Below, piece by piece: positions 16,740 through 25,689 of a stretch of 64,000 bases of DNA. The first letter of the stretch is position 1. Each line of letters starts with the position of its first letter. The position numbers were made by a program, and so were the translations under genes. The stretch comes from Streptomyces sp. HNM0574. Lineage in GTDB: Bacteria; Actinomycetota; Actinomycetes; Streptomycetales; Streptomycetaceae. The notes beneath the pieces were generated by a model. It was not told the DNA's origin. It saw nothing but the letters and a program-made list of their open reading frames with translations, and searched no databases. The stretch is from assembly GCF_012726235.1 (NCBI RefSeq), contig NZ_JAASAH010000010.1, forward strand, positions 62,001 through 126,000, given 5' to 3'.

Positions 16740-18506
16740 ATGACTTCCTCCGACTCCATGATCGGACGCCCCACCCCCGTCACCGCCGACACCGTCCGGC
16801 AGCAGCCCTCGGGGATGCCGGTCCACAAGTACGGCCGGTACGAGGCCGTGGACATCCCCGACCGCACCTGGCCCGAGCAGCGCATCACCAAGGCGCCCCG
16901 CTGGCTGTCCACGGACCTGCGGGACGGCAACCAGGCCCTGATCGACCCGATGTCGCCCGCGCGCAAGCGGGAGATGTTCGATCTGCTGGTGAAGATGGGC
17001 TACAAGGAGATCGAGGTCGGCTTCCCCTCCTCGGGGCAGACGGACTTCGACTTCGTGCGTTCCATCATCGAAGAGGACGCGATCCCCGAGGACGTCACCA
17101 TCTCGGTGCTGACGCAGGGCCGCGAGGAACTGATCGAGCGCACCGTCGAGTCGCTGAAGGGCGCCCGCCGCGCCACCGTCCACCTCTACAACGCCACCGC
17201 CCCCGTCTTCCGCGAGGTCGTCTTCCGCGGCAGCCGCGAGCAGGTCAAGCAGATCGCCGTCGACGGCACCCGCCTGGTGATGGAGTACGCGGAGAAGCTG
17301 CTCGACGAGCGCACGGCGTTCGGGTACCAGTACAGCCCCGAGATCTTCACCGACACCGAGCTGGACTTCGCGCTGGAGGTCTGCGAGGCCGTCATGGACG
17401 TCTGGCAGCCGGAGGCCGGGCGCGAGATCATCCTCAACCTGCCCGCCACCGTGGAGCGTTCGACGCCGTCCACGCACGCGGACCGCTTCGAGTGGATGCA
17501 CCGCAGGCTGTCCCGCCGCGAGCACGTCTGCCTGTCCGTTCACCCGCACAATGACCGTGGCACGGCCGTCGCCGCCGCCGAACTGGCCGTCATGGCGGGC
17601 GCGGACCGCGTCGAGGGCTGCCTGTTCGGCCAGGGCGAGCGCACCGGCAACGTCGACCTGGTGACGCTGGGCATGAACCTCTTCTCCCAGGGCGTCGACC
17701 CGATGATCGACTTCTCGCAGATCGACGAGGTGCGCCGCACCTACGAGTACTGCAACCAGATGGAGGTCCACCCGCGCCACCCGTACGCGGGCGACCTGGT
17801 CTACACCGCCTTCTCCGGCTCCCACCAGGACGCCATCAAGAAGGGCTTCGAGGCGATGGAGGTCCGCGCCGAGGAGCAGGGCCGGAGCGTCGACGAGCTG
17901 GAGTGGGCCGTCCCGTACCTGCCCATCGACCCCAAGGACGTCGGCCGCTCCTACGAGGCCGTCATCCGCGTCAACTCGCAGTCGGGCAAGGGCGGGATCG
18001 CCTACGTCCTCAAGGGCGAGCACAGCCTGGACCTGCCGCGCCGGATGCAGGTCGAGTTCTCCAGGATCATCCAGGAGCGCTCGGACAGCCAGGGCGGCGA
18101 GGTCACCCCCGCCGACATCTGGGAGGTCTTCCAGGACGAGTACCTGCCCACGCCGGAGAAGAGCTGGGGCCGCATCGCGCTGCGCACGGCCCAGACCTCC
18201 ACCACCAGCGCGGGCCAGGACGCCCTGACCGTCGAGGCCGTCGTCGACGGGCAGGACGCCGTGCTCCAGGGCGTCGGCAACGGCCCGCTGGCCGCCTTCT
18301 TCGACGCGCTGCACGCCGTCGACGTGGACGTACGGCTGCTGGACTACGTCGAGCACACGATGAGCGAGGGCGCCGGATCGCAGGCCGCCGCGTACATCGA
18401 GTGCGCCATCGACGGCAAGGTGCTGTGGGGCGTCGGCATCGACGCGAACATCGTCCGCGCCTCGATCAAGGCCGTCATCTCCGCGGTGAACCGCGCCCGG
18501 CGCTGA
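16740..18506 (+). CDS. leuA: 2-isopropylmalate synthase
   Basis: A 588-residue enzyme that condenses acetyl-CoA with 2-oxoisovalerate, the first step of leucine biosynthesis. The HMGL-like TIM barrel carries the signature LRDGNQALIDPM and the metal site HPHNDRGTAVAAAEL. A C-terminal LeuA dimer/allosteric domain (from about residue 430, with TVEAVVDGQDAVLQGVGNGP) binds leucine for feedback inhibition. This long class II form is standard for actinobacteria. ATG 16740 is the first codon of the family N-terminus. Expression is probably controlled by the leader peptide upstream. Confidence 0.95.
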   Translation: MTSSDSMIGRPTPVTADTVRQQPSGMPVHKYGRYEAVDIPDRTWPEQRITKAPRWLSTDLRDGNQALIDPMSPARKREMFDLLVKMGYKEIEVGFPSSGQTDFDFVRSIIEEDAIPEDVTISVLTQGREELIERTVESLKGARRATVHLYNATAPVFREVVFRGSREQVKQIAVDGTRLVMEYAEKLLDERTAFGYQYSPEIFTDTELDFALEVCEAVMDVWQPEAGREIILNLPATVERSTPSTHADRFEWMHRRLSRREHVCLSVHPHNDRGTAVAAAELAVMAGADRVEGCLFGQGERTGNVDLVTLGMNLFSQGVDPMIDFSQIDEVRRTYEYCNQMEVHPRHPYAGDLVYTAFSGSHQDAIKKGFEAMEVRAEEQGRSVDELEWAVPYLPIDPKDVGRSYEAVIRVNSQSGKGGIAYVLKGEHSLDLPRRMQVEFSRIIQERSDSQGGEVTPADIWEVFQDEYLPTPEKSWGRIALRTAQTSTTSAGQDALTVEAVVDGQDAVLQGVGNGPLAAFFDALHAVDVDVRLLDYVEHTMSEGAGSQAAAYIECAIDGKVLWGVGIDANIVRASIKAVISAVNRARR

Positions 18507-18554
18507 GCCGCGCGCCCGGCCGCCGGCGCGGGTGACCGCGTCCGAGAGGCCCAA

Positions 18555-18599
18555 CCGGCCCCCGTCCGCCGTGCCTTCGGGCGCGCGGGCGGGGGCCGG
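18555..18599 (+). terminator. terminator hairpin after leuA
   Basis: CCGGCCCCCG (18555-18564) and CGGGGGCCGG (18590-18599) form a 10-base-pair stem, extended by further GC pairing inward. It lies 49 bases after the leuA stop. Confidence 0.6.
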
Positions 18600-18748
18600 C
18601 CGCATGTGGACGGAACGGTGGGGCGATGTGGCGGGCCGGTGCGGTGCGGAACCGGCCGAATCCCGGCAGAGGTGCTGACGTGGCGTCACGGCTGTGGTTA
18701 ACATCACGTTCACCCGGCAGCGTTGCCGGATCGTGACGGAGGTGCGGC

Positions 18749-19465
18749 GTGAGGCGTTCCCACGGCTCCCGGCGGGGAGACCGGCGAGGTCAGAGCCCCG
18801 ATGCGCGCGTGGCAGGCACGCGCACCAGTTGGCGCACCACGGGGGACGGCGAGTTCTTCTGCCCGGCCTGCGGCGGTGACCGCAACTACCGCCGCCGCGA
18901 AGGACAGCGCCGGTACGTGCTGCTCGGGCTGCCCCTGATGTCCCGCGGCCGCACCGGCCCGGTCCTCGAATGCGCCGCCTGCCGCGGCCACTTCGCGACG
19001 GACGCGCAGCACCACCCCACCAGCAGGCGCCTGTCGGCCATGCTCCGCGACGGGGTGCACGCCGTCGCCCTCGCCGTCCTCGCCATCGACGGCGCCGCCT
19101 CCGCCGCCACCCGCCAGGCCGCCGTGGACGCCGTGCGCGGCGCGGGCTTCCCCGGCTGCTCCGAGGAGCAACTCCTCGCCCTGCTGGCCGCGTTCGGCGG
19201 CTGCGACGGGTTCGACGGCGCGGGCGGCGGCGAGCCGGCCGCCGCGGTCGGCATCGAGCTGCACGAGGCGCTGGCCCCGCTCGCCCCGCACCTCGCCCGC
19301 CAGGGCCGCGAGGGCCTGCTCCTCGCCGGTGCCCGGATCGCCCTGGCCGACGGGCCCTACCAGGAGGCCGAACGGGACGTCCTGGGCGCGGCGGGCGTCG
19401 CCCTGAACCTCCCCGCCGCCGACGTCGGCCGCCTCCTCACCGAGGCGGCCCGCACCCCGTCCTGA
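18749..19465 (+). CDS. TerB-like protein with N-terminal zinc ribbon
   Basis: A 238-residue protein. A basic, disordered N-terminus of about 30 residues leads to a zinc ribbon (FFCPACGGDR at about residue 37 and LECAACRGHF at about residue 75). A helical TerB-like region follows, related to the tellurite resistance TerB family (repeated acidic helices with LAVLAIDGAAS and ARIALADGPYQEAERDVLGAAG, each resembling the metal-binding IADG turn of TerB). The role is probably metal sensing or a stress function; tellurite resistance itself is not implied. GTG is preceded by GGAGGTG. It is separated from leuA by a terminator. Confidence 0.72.
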   Translation: MRRSHGSRRGDRRGQSPDARVAGTRTSWRTTGDGEFFCPACGGDRNYRRREGQRRYVLLGLPLMSRGRTGPVLECAACRGHFATDAQHHPTSRRLSAMLRDGVHAVALAVLAIDGAASAATRQAAVDAVRGAGFPGCSEEQLLALLAAFGGCDGFDGAGGGEPAAAVGIELHEALAPLAPHLARQGREGLLLAGARIALADGPYQEAERDVLGAAGVALNLPAADVGRLLTEAARTPS

Positions 19466-19484
19466 ACGGGCCCGAGTACGGGTC

Positions 19485-19907
19485 TCAGGCCCCCGCGTAG
19501 ACCCGGGAGGCGAACTCGGCGATCTGCGCGTCACCGAGGTTCCTGGCCAGATCGGCCTCCGTGATCATCCCGATCAGCCGGTGCCCGCCCCTGGTGTCGA
19601 TCACCGGGAGCCGCTTGATCCGGTGCTCCTCCATGGTCCGCAGCACCTCACCGGCGTCCGCCTCGGCGTCCACCCAGTACACCTTCCGCTCCAGCGTCCC
19701 CGCCTGCACGCTCGCCGGATCGATCCCCTCCGCACAGCACAGCACCACGATGTCGCGGTCGGTCACCATCCCCACCAGACGGTTGTTGTCCCCGCACACC
19801 GGAAGCGCCCCCACCCCCAGATCCCGCATCAACCTCGCCGCCTCCCGCAACGAAGAATGCGCCCCGACACACCGCGCCTGAGCAGACATGATGTCCCTGG
19901 CTCGCAT
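19485..19907 (-). CDS. CBS domain protein
   Basis: A 140-residue protein made almost entirely of a tandem pair of CBS domains: residues 5-60 with RDIMSAQARCV and RLVGMVTDRDIVV, and residues 70-130 with EEHRIKRLPVID and RLIGMITEADLAR. Stand-alone CBS pairs bind adenosyl nucleotides and act as energy or redox sensors for partner proteins; the partner here is unknown. ATG 19907 has GGAGGAG directly upstream. It converges on the TerB-like gene with 19 bases between stops. Confidence 0.85.
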   Translation of the reverse strand: MRARDIMSAQARCVGAHSSLREAARLMRDLGVGALPVCGDNNRLVGMVTDRDIVVLCCAEGIDPASVQAGTLERKVYWVDAEADAGEVLRTMEEHRIKRLPVIDTRGGHRLIGMITEADLARNLGDAQIAEFASRVYAGA

Positions 19908-19991
19908 GGCTCCTCCGATCCTCGCGACGTCCCCTTCGAGCACACCACGGGGGTGGGGGGCTCGCAGGTGGGGAGGGGGCCGGACGCAGGT

Positions 19992-21296
19992 CTACGTGGT
20001 GCTCCGGCCCGCTGTGCGGCGGCGGCCCAGTCGGACGTGGGTTGTCATGACGCCGGCAGGGGCGGCGAAGGCGCCTGCCGCGGCCAGCCAGCCTGCGGTT
20101 CCCTCGGCGTAGCCGGCCGGGGAGCCCGCGCCGGTTGCCAGGAGCAGCGCGCACACCCCGGCTGTCGCGAAGCCGAGCAGTGCGGGGCGGTGGTCCGTCC
20201 AGCGCCAGGACACGTACGGTCCCACCGCGCGCAGGCCGTGCGGCGAGGCGAAGGGGTCGGACGCCTCCTCGCCGTCCGTCAGCGCGGAGGCCGGGGCCGT
20301 GCCCCGCAGGTAGCGCTTGCCGTCGAGCAGGAGGAAGGCCGTGACGTCGCGGTCCGGGGCCTCGTCGTCCGCCTGGCGCGGCCAGTACAGGTGGCCGGTC
20401 CGTCCGTCGAGCGTCACGGACAGGGCGTGCGCGTCGAGGCCCCGGTCCATGGTCAGTTCGACGAGGCCGCCCTCCGGCGCGATGAGCCGGAGCGTTCCCG
20501 GAGTTGCGTTCTCCCCGGGAGCCCCGAGAACGCGTACGCGCCTGCGCAGCACGCCGCGCGGCGCCGTCCTGAGGCTCTCGCTGATACCGGTCGGCCCCGT
20601 CAGCGCGATGGCGCCGGTGACGGTGACGACGGAGACCACCGCGGCCGTGACCACCAGGGCCAGCTGGCCCGGCGCCGCCGACTCGCCCACGAACGACCGG
20701 AGTTCGCCTTCGCCAGTGCCGAACCTGGCCCCGCCGTCGGGCGCTTGCCCGTCGTACAGGGCCCAGACCGTGCCGCCCTTCCGCAGCGGGTCGTTCGCCC
20801 GGACCGTGACCCGGTACGTCGCGCGCGTCCCGTCGTCCGGCAGTGCGGCGGTGATCTCGGAGAGGTGGTACGTGCTGCCCTTGGAGCCGTGCTTCTCCTC
20901 GACGCCGTGGACCTGACGGACGGTGGCCCGCGCCACCGTCGGGTCGCCCTCCTGCACCGACTCCATCCAGGGGCTGCTGTTCCACGCCGCCTGCATCAGC
21001 AGCCACAGCGGCACCAGCGGCACCGCCATGGCGCCGCAGGCCCACGCGGTCGACCGGGCCGGCCACCATCCCCGCGTCCGGCCCGCGTCGGCCGGCGGGA
21101 CGACGTGCCGACGGCGCCCCGCCGCGGCCCGCCACACCCAGACGCCCGCGGCCACGGCCGCCAGTCCGAGTGGAACGAGCAGGTCCCAGCGGGGGTACGG
21201 GGCCAGCGGCCGGGCCACCAGCCGTACCGTCAGCCAGCACACGGCCGCCCAGCCGACGACGGCGGCACCGACGAAGCCCGCGTCCCGGTGTCTCAA
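19992..21296 (-). CDS. membrane protein, tandem paralogue B
   Basis: A roughly 434-residue membrane protein of unknown function. Predicted segments: two helices near the N-terminus (GAAVVGWAAVCWLTVRL and LLVPLGLAAVAAGVWVW), a third after GWWPARSTAWACGAMAVPL, an extracytoplasmic stretch with a DUF3592-like pattern (ATVRQVHGVEE, then VRANDPLRKGGTVWALYD), a central helix pair (LALVVTAAVVSVVTVTGAIAL), a beta-rich cytosolic part containing GHLYWPRQADDEAP and VTAFLLLDGKRYLRGTAPASAL, and two C-terminal helices. It is clearly paralogous to the gene just upstream. The start is unsure: TTG at 21296, after GGAGGG, avoids overlap with the neighbour; a start at 21389 is the alternative. Confidence 0.6.
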   Translation of the reverse strand: MRHRDAGFVGAAVVGWAAVCWLTVRLVARPLAPYPRWDLLVPLGLAAVAAGVWVWRAAAGRRRHVVPPADAGRTRGWWPARSTAWACGAMAVPLVPLWLLMQAAWNSSPWMESVQEGDPTVARATVRQVHGVEEKHGSKGSTYHLSEITAALPDDGTRATYRVTVRANDPLRKGGTVWALYDGQAPDGGARFGTGEGELRSFVGESAAPGQLALVVTAAVVSVVTVTGAIALTGPTGISESLRTAPRGVLRRRVRVLGAPGENATPGTLRLIAPEGGLVELTMDRGLDAHALSVTLDGRTGHLYWPRQADDEAPDRDVTAFLLLDGKRYLRGTAPASALTDGEEASDPFASPHGLRAVGPYVSWRWTDHRPALLGFATAGVCALLLATGAGSPAGYAEGTAGWLAAAGAFAAPAGVMTTHVRLGRRRTAGRSTT

Positions 21297-21318
21297 CTCC
21301 GTTGCCCTCCAGTGTCTT

Positions 21319-22686
21319 TCAGCGCGCGACGCGTTCCGGGTCGGCCGGATCGAAACCGTCCGTCTCCTCCCGCAGCGCGTGCAGGGCACGGGTGCGGTTG
21401 CGCGCCGTGAGCCACTGGCCGGTGGCCGGGGCGGCGAAAAGCAGCACCAGCAGGGGAGTCAGCAGCCAGTCGGCGCCGCCGGACCCCAGGCCGGTGGCGA
21501 GGAGCACCGCGCAGCCGAAGCCCAGCACGGCGCCCGCCACGCCCGGCCTGTGCAGCCCGGGCCGGTGGACGGTGTACGGGCCGACGGCCCGGAAGCGGTC
21601 GATGTCCTCCGGCACGTGCTCGTGCCGGACCACTCCTTCCCGGTCGCCGCCGAGCCCGGAGGCCGGGACCGTGCCGTAGAGGTAGCGCCCGTCGTCGAGC
21701 AGCAGGACGGCCGGGACCCCGAGTTCGGACGGGCCGTCCGCCTCGCCGGTCGGCCAGTACAGCCGTCCCGGTGCCGCGCCGAGGTCGGAGGCGAGGGCGT
21801 CGGGCGGCAGGCAGCGTTCGACGAAGAAGGAGACCCGGTTGCCGCCCTGGCTGGTCAGTACCAGCGCGGGCCGGACGTCCGATCTCCGGTAGCCCGAGCG
21901 GGTCTTGGGCGCCCGGATCCAGTAGCGCCCCGCGCTCACCGAGCCGACCCGCAGCGGCACCGACGCGCACCCGCCGGAGGCGCACCAGCCGGTGAGGCGC
22001 TTGCGCGGGGAGGGCTGCCGGAACTCGTGCACCCCGAGCCCGGCGAACAGCAGGAGCGGGAACAGCACCGTCCAGAGGACGTTCAGCGGGAGCGGACCGC
22101 CCGTCAACGCGTCGACCTCGGACCGGCTGCCCAGAATGACGCCCAGGGACGGGTCGTCCGGGGCGTGCAGGGCCCAGGTGGTGTCGCCGGGGGCGGGAGG
22201 CCGGGCCGTGACCAGGTCGCCGGTTGCCGAGGCAGGTTGCTCACCTTCGGGCAGCGCCACGGTGGCTTTGGAGTAATACCGCGTGAGCTGCTTCGAGTCG
22301 ACCCGCTCGACGTCCTCGACGCTCAGGATCTGCACCCGTGACGTCTCGAACCCCTCGGAGAGGATGGCCTGTTGCTGCTCCGAGGCGCTGGTCACCGACA
22401 GGGTGAGCACGAGCGCGGCCGTACCGGCCAGCCCTGGCCCGAGGTAGGCCACGGCCTGCCGCCGCGCAGGCCACCAGCCCCGCCGAGGACGCCCCGCGCC
22501 CACGCCGCCCCCGCGCACCCGCACCCACCAGGCCACCGCACCGGCCCCCGCCAGCGCGAGAAGCCCCAGAAAGTCCCAGCGCGGATAGGCCCCGACACTC
22601 CGGAGGACCCCCACACACGCCAGCAACAGCAACGCCACCCAGGCCACCAGCCAGAGGGGGGTACGGGTGCGGTCCGGTTTGATCAC
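21319..22686 (-). CDS. membrane protein, tandem paralogue A
   Basis: A roughly 455-residue protein with the same plan as the downstream gene. Shared blocks include YPRWD after the second helix region, RGWWPAR before the third helix, GRLYWPTGEADGP against GHLYWPRQADDEAP, VPAVLLLDDGRYLYGTVPASGL against VTAFLLLDGKRYLRGTAPASAL, and RFRAVGPYTVH against LRAVGPYVSWR. It has a DUF3592-like external domain (VQILSVEDVERVDSKQLTRYY) and a Cys pair in WCASGGCASV that the other copy lacks. GTG 22686 opens the conserved part, but its ribosome site is weak. Function unknown; a duplicated membrane sensor or envelope component is possible. Confidence 0.62.
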   Translation of the reverse strand: MIKPDRTRTPLWLVAWVALLLLACVGVLRSVGAYPRWDFLGLLALAGAGAVAWWVRVRGGGVGAGRPRRGWWPARRQAVAYLGPGLAGTAALVLTLSVTSASEQQQAILSEGFETSRVQILSVEDVERVDSKQLTRYYSKATVALPEGEQPASATGDLVTARPPAPGDTTWALHAPDDPSLGVILGSRSEVDALTGGPLPLNVLWTVLFPLLLFAGLGVHEFRQPSPRKRLTGWCASGGCASVPLRVGSVSAGRYWIRAPKTRSGYRRSDVRPALVLTSQGGNRVSFFVERCLPPDALASDLGAAPGRLYWPTGEADGPSELGVPAVLLLDDGRYLYGTVPASGLGGDREGVVRHEHVPEDIDRFRAVGPYTVHRPGLHRPGVAGAVLGFGCAVLLATGLGSGGADWLLTPLLVLLFAAPATGQWLTARNRTRALHALREETDGFDPADPERVAR

Positions 22687-22836
22687 GCCTGCGCGTCCGT
22701 GTACGACTCGGCCACGGCCGGTCCCCCCTGGGTGCTGATGGGCAAGATGCTCCGAAGATTTTACGAATCCTTGACGGCCGGGGTGGAGGGAGGGGTGGGG
22801 TTGTCGGTTTCTGTCGGGGTCGGGGGTGGGTTTCTC

Positions 22837-22865
22837 TTGACAGTTGTGGAGGGGGTTGCTGGGCT
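22837..22865 (+). promoter_or_regulatory. promoter of the beta-glucosidase operon
   Basis: A perfect TTGACA (22837-22842) is followed after 17 bases by TGGGCT (22860-22865). Seven more bases lead to the ATG, so the transcript may be leaderless. The -10 is a poor match, which would suit a regulated promoter. Confidence 0.45.
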
Positions 22866-22872
22866 CCGGCGC

Positions 22873-24267
22873 ATGACGCCCTCCATTCCGGTGAGTCCCC
22901 AACTCCCCCTGTTCCCCCATGAGTTCAGCTGGGGTGTGGCCACCTCCGCCTACCAGGTGGAGGGGGCGGCGGAGGTGGACGGGCGGGGGCCGGCGGGGTG
23001 GGACGTGTTCGCGGGGGAGCCGGGGCGGGTGCGGGACGGGAGTACGGGGGCGGGGTCGGGCGGGCACTACCGGCGGGTGGGGGAGGACGTCGGGCTGATG
23101 CGGGAACTGGGCGTCGGCGCCTACCGGTTCTCCGTCGCGTGGCCGCGCGTGGTGCCCGAGGGGGAGGGGCGGGTCAACCCGGCGGGCCTGGACTTCTACG
23201 ACCGGCTCGTGGACCGGCTGGTGGCGGCCGGGATCGACCCCGTCGTCACGCTCTACCACTGGGACACCCCGCTGCCGCTGGAGGAGCGCGGCGGCTGGCT
23301 GGTGCGGGAGACGGCGCTGCGGTTCGCCGAGTACGCGGACGCCGTGGCCGCGCGGCTGGCCGACCGGGTGGCCCACTGGATACCGCTCAACGAGCCCGCC
23401 GAGGTGACCCTCCTCGGGTACGGGCTGGGCCAGCACGCCCCGGGCAGACGGCTGTTGTTCGACGCACTGCCCGCCGCGCACCACCAGCTGCTCGCCCACG
23501 GGCTCGCCGTCGGCGTGCTGCGGGCCAGGGGCGCGCGGTCGGTGGGGACGGCCAACTCGCACGGTCCGGTGCACCCGTTGTCGGAGCGGGAGGAGGACGT
23601 GGCGGCGGCCGGACTGTACGACACGCTCACCAACCGGCTGTTCGCCGACCCCGTGCTCCTCGGCCGCTACCCGGACGGTTTCGGTGAGCTGATGCCGGGC
23701 CCGGTGCACGAGGATCTGGCGCAAGTGGCTCAGCCACTGGACCGGTACGGGGTGAACTACTACCAGCCCACCCTGGTCGGCGCGCCCCGTGCCGAGGAGA
23801 CGACGACCGGCGGCGTCACCCTCCCCGCCGAACTCCCCTTCTCCGTCCACGAGATGCCCGGCGTCCCCCGCACCGGCTTCGGCTGGCCCGTCGTCCCCGA
23901 GGGGCTGCCCGAGACCCTGCGCGTGCTCGGGGAGCGGTACGGCGAGGCGCTGCCGCCGCTGCTCGTCACGGAGAACGGCTGCGCCTACCCGGAGGAGCAC
24001 GAGGACCACCGGCGCATCGCGTACCTGGAGAGCCATCTGCGCGCGCTGCACGGGGCGGTCACCCGGGACGGCGCGGACGTGCGCGGCTACTTCGTCTGGT
24101 CACTGCTGGACAACTTCGAGTGGGCGGAGGGCCGCACCCAGCGCTTCGGCCTCGTCCACGTCGACTGGGAGACCCAGCGCCGCACCCCCAAGGCCTCGTA
24201 CCACTGGCTGCGCGAGGTGCTGCGGGCGCAGGCCGCCGCCCGCCCGTCCGGCCGGCCCCGCGGGTGA
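22873..24267 (+). CDS. GH1 family beta-glucosidase
   Basis: A 464-residue cytosolic family 1 glycoside hydrolase. The N-terminal signature FPHEFSWGVATSAYQVEGA, the acid/base Glu in PLNEPAEV (the NEP motif, about residue 173), and the nucleophile Glu in LLVTENGCAYPEE (about residue 370) are all present. It should hydrolyse cellobiose or other beta-glucosides brought into the cell. There is no signal peptide. The GTGA overlap with the following MFS gene makes the two one transport-and-hydrolysis unit. Confidence 0.93.
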   Translation: MTPSIPVSPQLPLFPHEFSWGVATSAYQVEGAAEVDGRGPAGWDVFAGEPGRVRDGSTGAGSGGHYRRVGEDVGLMRELGVGAYRFSVAWPRVVPEGEGRVNPAGLDFYDRLVDRLVAAGIDPVVTLYHWDTPLPLEERGGWLVRETALRFAEYADAVAARLADRVAHWIPLNEPAEVTLLGYGLGQHAPGRRLLFDALPAAHHQLLAHGLAVGVLRARGARSVGTANSHGPVHPLSEREEDVAAAGLYDTLTNRLFADPVLLGRYPDGFGELMPGPVHEDLAQVAQPLDRYGVNYYQPTLVGAPRAEETTTGGVTLPAELPFSVHEMPGVPRTGFGWPVVPEGLPETLRVLGERYGEALPPLLVTENGCAYPEEHEDHRRIAYLESHLRALHGAVTRDGADVRGYFVWSLLDNFEWAEGRTQRFGLVHVDWETQRRTPKASYHWLREVLRAQAAARPSGRPRG

Positions 24268-25514
24268 CCTCGCCGGGCGGACCGCACGCGGACGCGCTCG
24301 CCGAACCGGAGGCCCGCGTACCGGGCCACTGGACGGCGTCGCTCTCGCTGGCCGCGTCGGCCGTGTGGGTCGGCTGGTACGGGCCGCTCCAGGTGCTGCT
24401 CGCCCTCCAGGCGGCCCAACTGGCGCCCGCCGGAATGGCGAAGGAGTCCGTCCTCGCGTGGGTGACGGGCGCGGGCGCCGCTGTCTCTCTCGTCGCCAAC
24501 CCGCTGTGCGGCGCGCTCTCCGACCGCACCGTCTCCCGCTTCGGCCGCCGCCGGCCGTGGGCGCTGGCCGGTGCGGTGGGTGGCGCGGCCGGTCTGGTGG
24601 TGCTCTCGGGGGCGGACGATCTCGCCACCATGACGGCGGGCTGGTGCCTGGTGCAGCTCGCGCTGAACGCGACGTTCGCCGCCGTCGTCGCCGCCGTACC
24701 CGACCGGGTGCCGGTGCGGCAGCGCGCCGCGGTCGGCGGCTGGCTCGGCGTCGCGCAGACCCTCGGCGTGCTGCTGGGCACCGGCCTCGCCACGCTCGCC
24801 GGCGGCGTCACGGGCGGCTATCTGGCGTGCGCGGTCTTCACCGTGACCGCCGTCCTCCCGTACGCCCTGTGCGCGCGGGACGCCCCGCTGCGGCAGCGGC
24901 CGGCGGGCGGCGTGCGCGCCTTCGTCCGGGGCTTCCGGCTCGACCCGCGCCGCCACCCGGACTTCGGCTGGGCCTGGCTCACGCGGTTCCTGGTCAACCT
25001 CGGCAACTCCCTCGCCCTGCTCTACCTGTTGTTCTATCTCCGGGACGCGCTCGGCGCCGCCGACCCCGAGCGGGGCGTGCTCGTCCTCACCGCGGTCAAC
25101 GGCGCGCTGCTGCTGGCGACGGTGGTGGCCGGGGGCGTGCTCTCGGACCGGACGGGGGCGCGGAAACCGTTCGTGCGGTGGGCCGGTGTGCTGATGGCGG
25201 CGGCGACGGCGCTGCTGGCCGTCTGGCAGACCTGGCCCGGTGCCGTGGTCGCGGCGGCGCTGCTGGGCGTCGGCTTCGGCGTCTTCACCTCCGTCGACTT
25301 CGCGCTGATGGCCGACGTCCTGCCCGCGGCCGCCGACCGGGGGAAGGATCTCGGCCTGGTCAACATCGCCAACTCCCTGCCCCAGGTGGCCGCCCCGGCC
25401 CTCGCGGCCCCCCTCGTCACCCACGTCGGCGGCTACCCGGCGCTCTATCTCACCGCCGCCGCGATCGTCCTCCTCGGCTCCCTGCTGGTGCAGCGGATCA
25501 GGGGAGTGGACTGA
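24264..25514 (+). CDS. MFS sugar transporter, SLC45/GPH-like
   Basis: A 416-residue 12-helix transporter. The loop 2-3 motif SDRTVSRFGRRRPWALAGA contains the GRRRP that marks SLC45/sucrose-type and related glycoside symporters. A second such loop, SDRTGARKPFVRWAG, is in the C-terminal half. GTG 24264 overlaps the stop of the beta-glucosidase. The likely role is proton-coupled import of a beta-glucoside, such as cellobiose, for the upstream enzyme. Substrate assignment rests on context only. Confidence 0.83.
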   Translation: MTSPGGPHADALAEPEARVPGHWTASLSLAASAVWVGWYGPLQVLLALQAAQLAPAGMAKESVLAWVTGAGAAVSLVANPLCGALSDRTVSRFGRRRPWALAGAVGGAAGLVVLSGADDLATMTAGWCLVQLALNATFAAVVAAVPDRVPVRQRAAVGGWLGVAQTLGVLLGTGLATLAGGVTGGYLACAVFTVTAVLPYALCARDAPLRQRPAGGVRAFVRGFRLDPRRHPDFGWAWLTRFLVNLGNSLALLYLLFYLRDALGAADPERGVLVLTAVNGALLLATVVAGGVLSDRTGARKPFVRWAGVLMAAATALLAVWQTWPGAVVAAALLGVGFGVFTSVDFALMADVLPAAADRGKDLGLVNIANSLPQVAAPALAAPLVTHVGGYPALYLTAAAIVLLGSLLVQRIRGVD

Positions 25515-25588
25515 GGTCGGAGGTGGGTCTCCCCGCGGGCGCGGGCAGTATCGGAGAGACGGGTGGGCGAGCGTGCTGTGTGCGGCCC

Positions 25589-25625
25589 AACTGGCTTCAT
25601 GTGCATGCCAGTTCGACGGTATGGT
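25589..25625 (+). promoter_or_regulatory. candidate operator and promoter of the WXG/protease operon
   Basis: AACTGGC (25589-25595) and GCCAGTT (25607-25613) are exact inverted repeats with an 11-base spacer. TATGGT (25620-25625) begins seven bases later and could be the -10 box, so the repeat would cover the -35 region where a repressor or activator binds. The first gene starts 64 bases downstream with its own ribosome site. No regulator gene is adjacent. Confidence 0.4.
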
Positions 25626-25689
25626 GCGAGAGCGGAGCGTGCCGGGAGACATGGCGCGACGGTTGTCGGCTCACGGGGGAGGAGCGACC

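Noticed and set aside
18749..19465. Tellurite resistance operon
   Set aside because: The TerB-like and TerD-like genes are 26 kb apart and no other ter genes are present; they are solitary family members.
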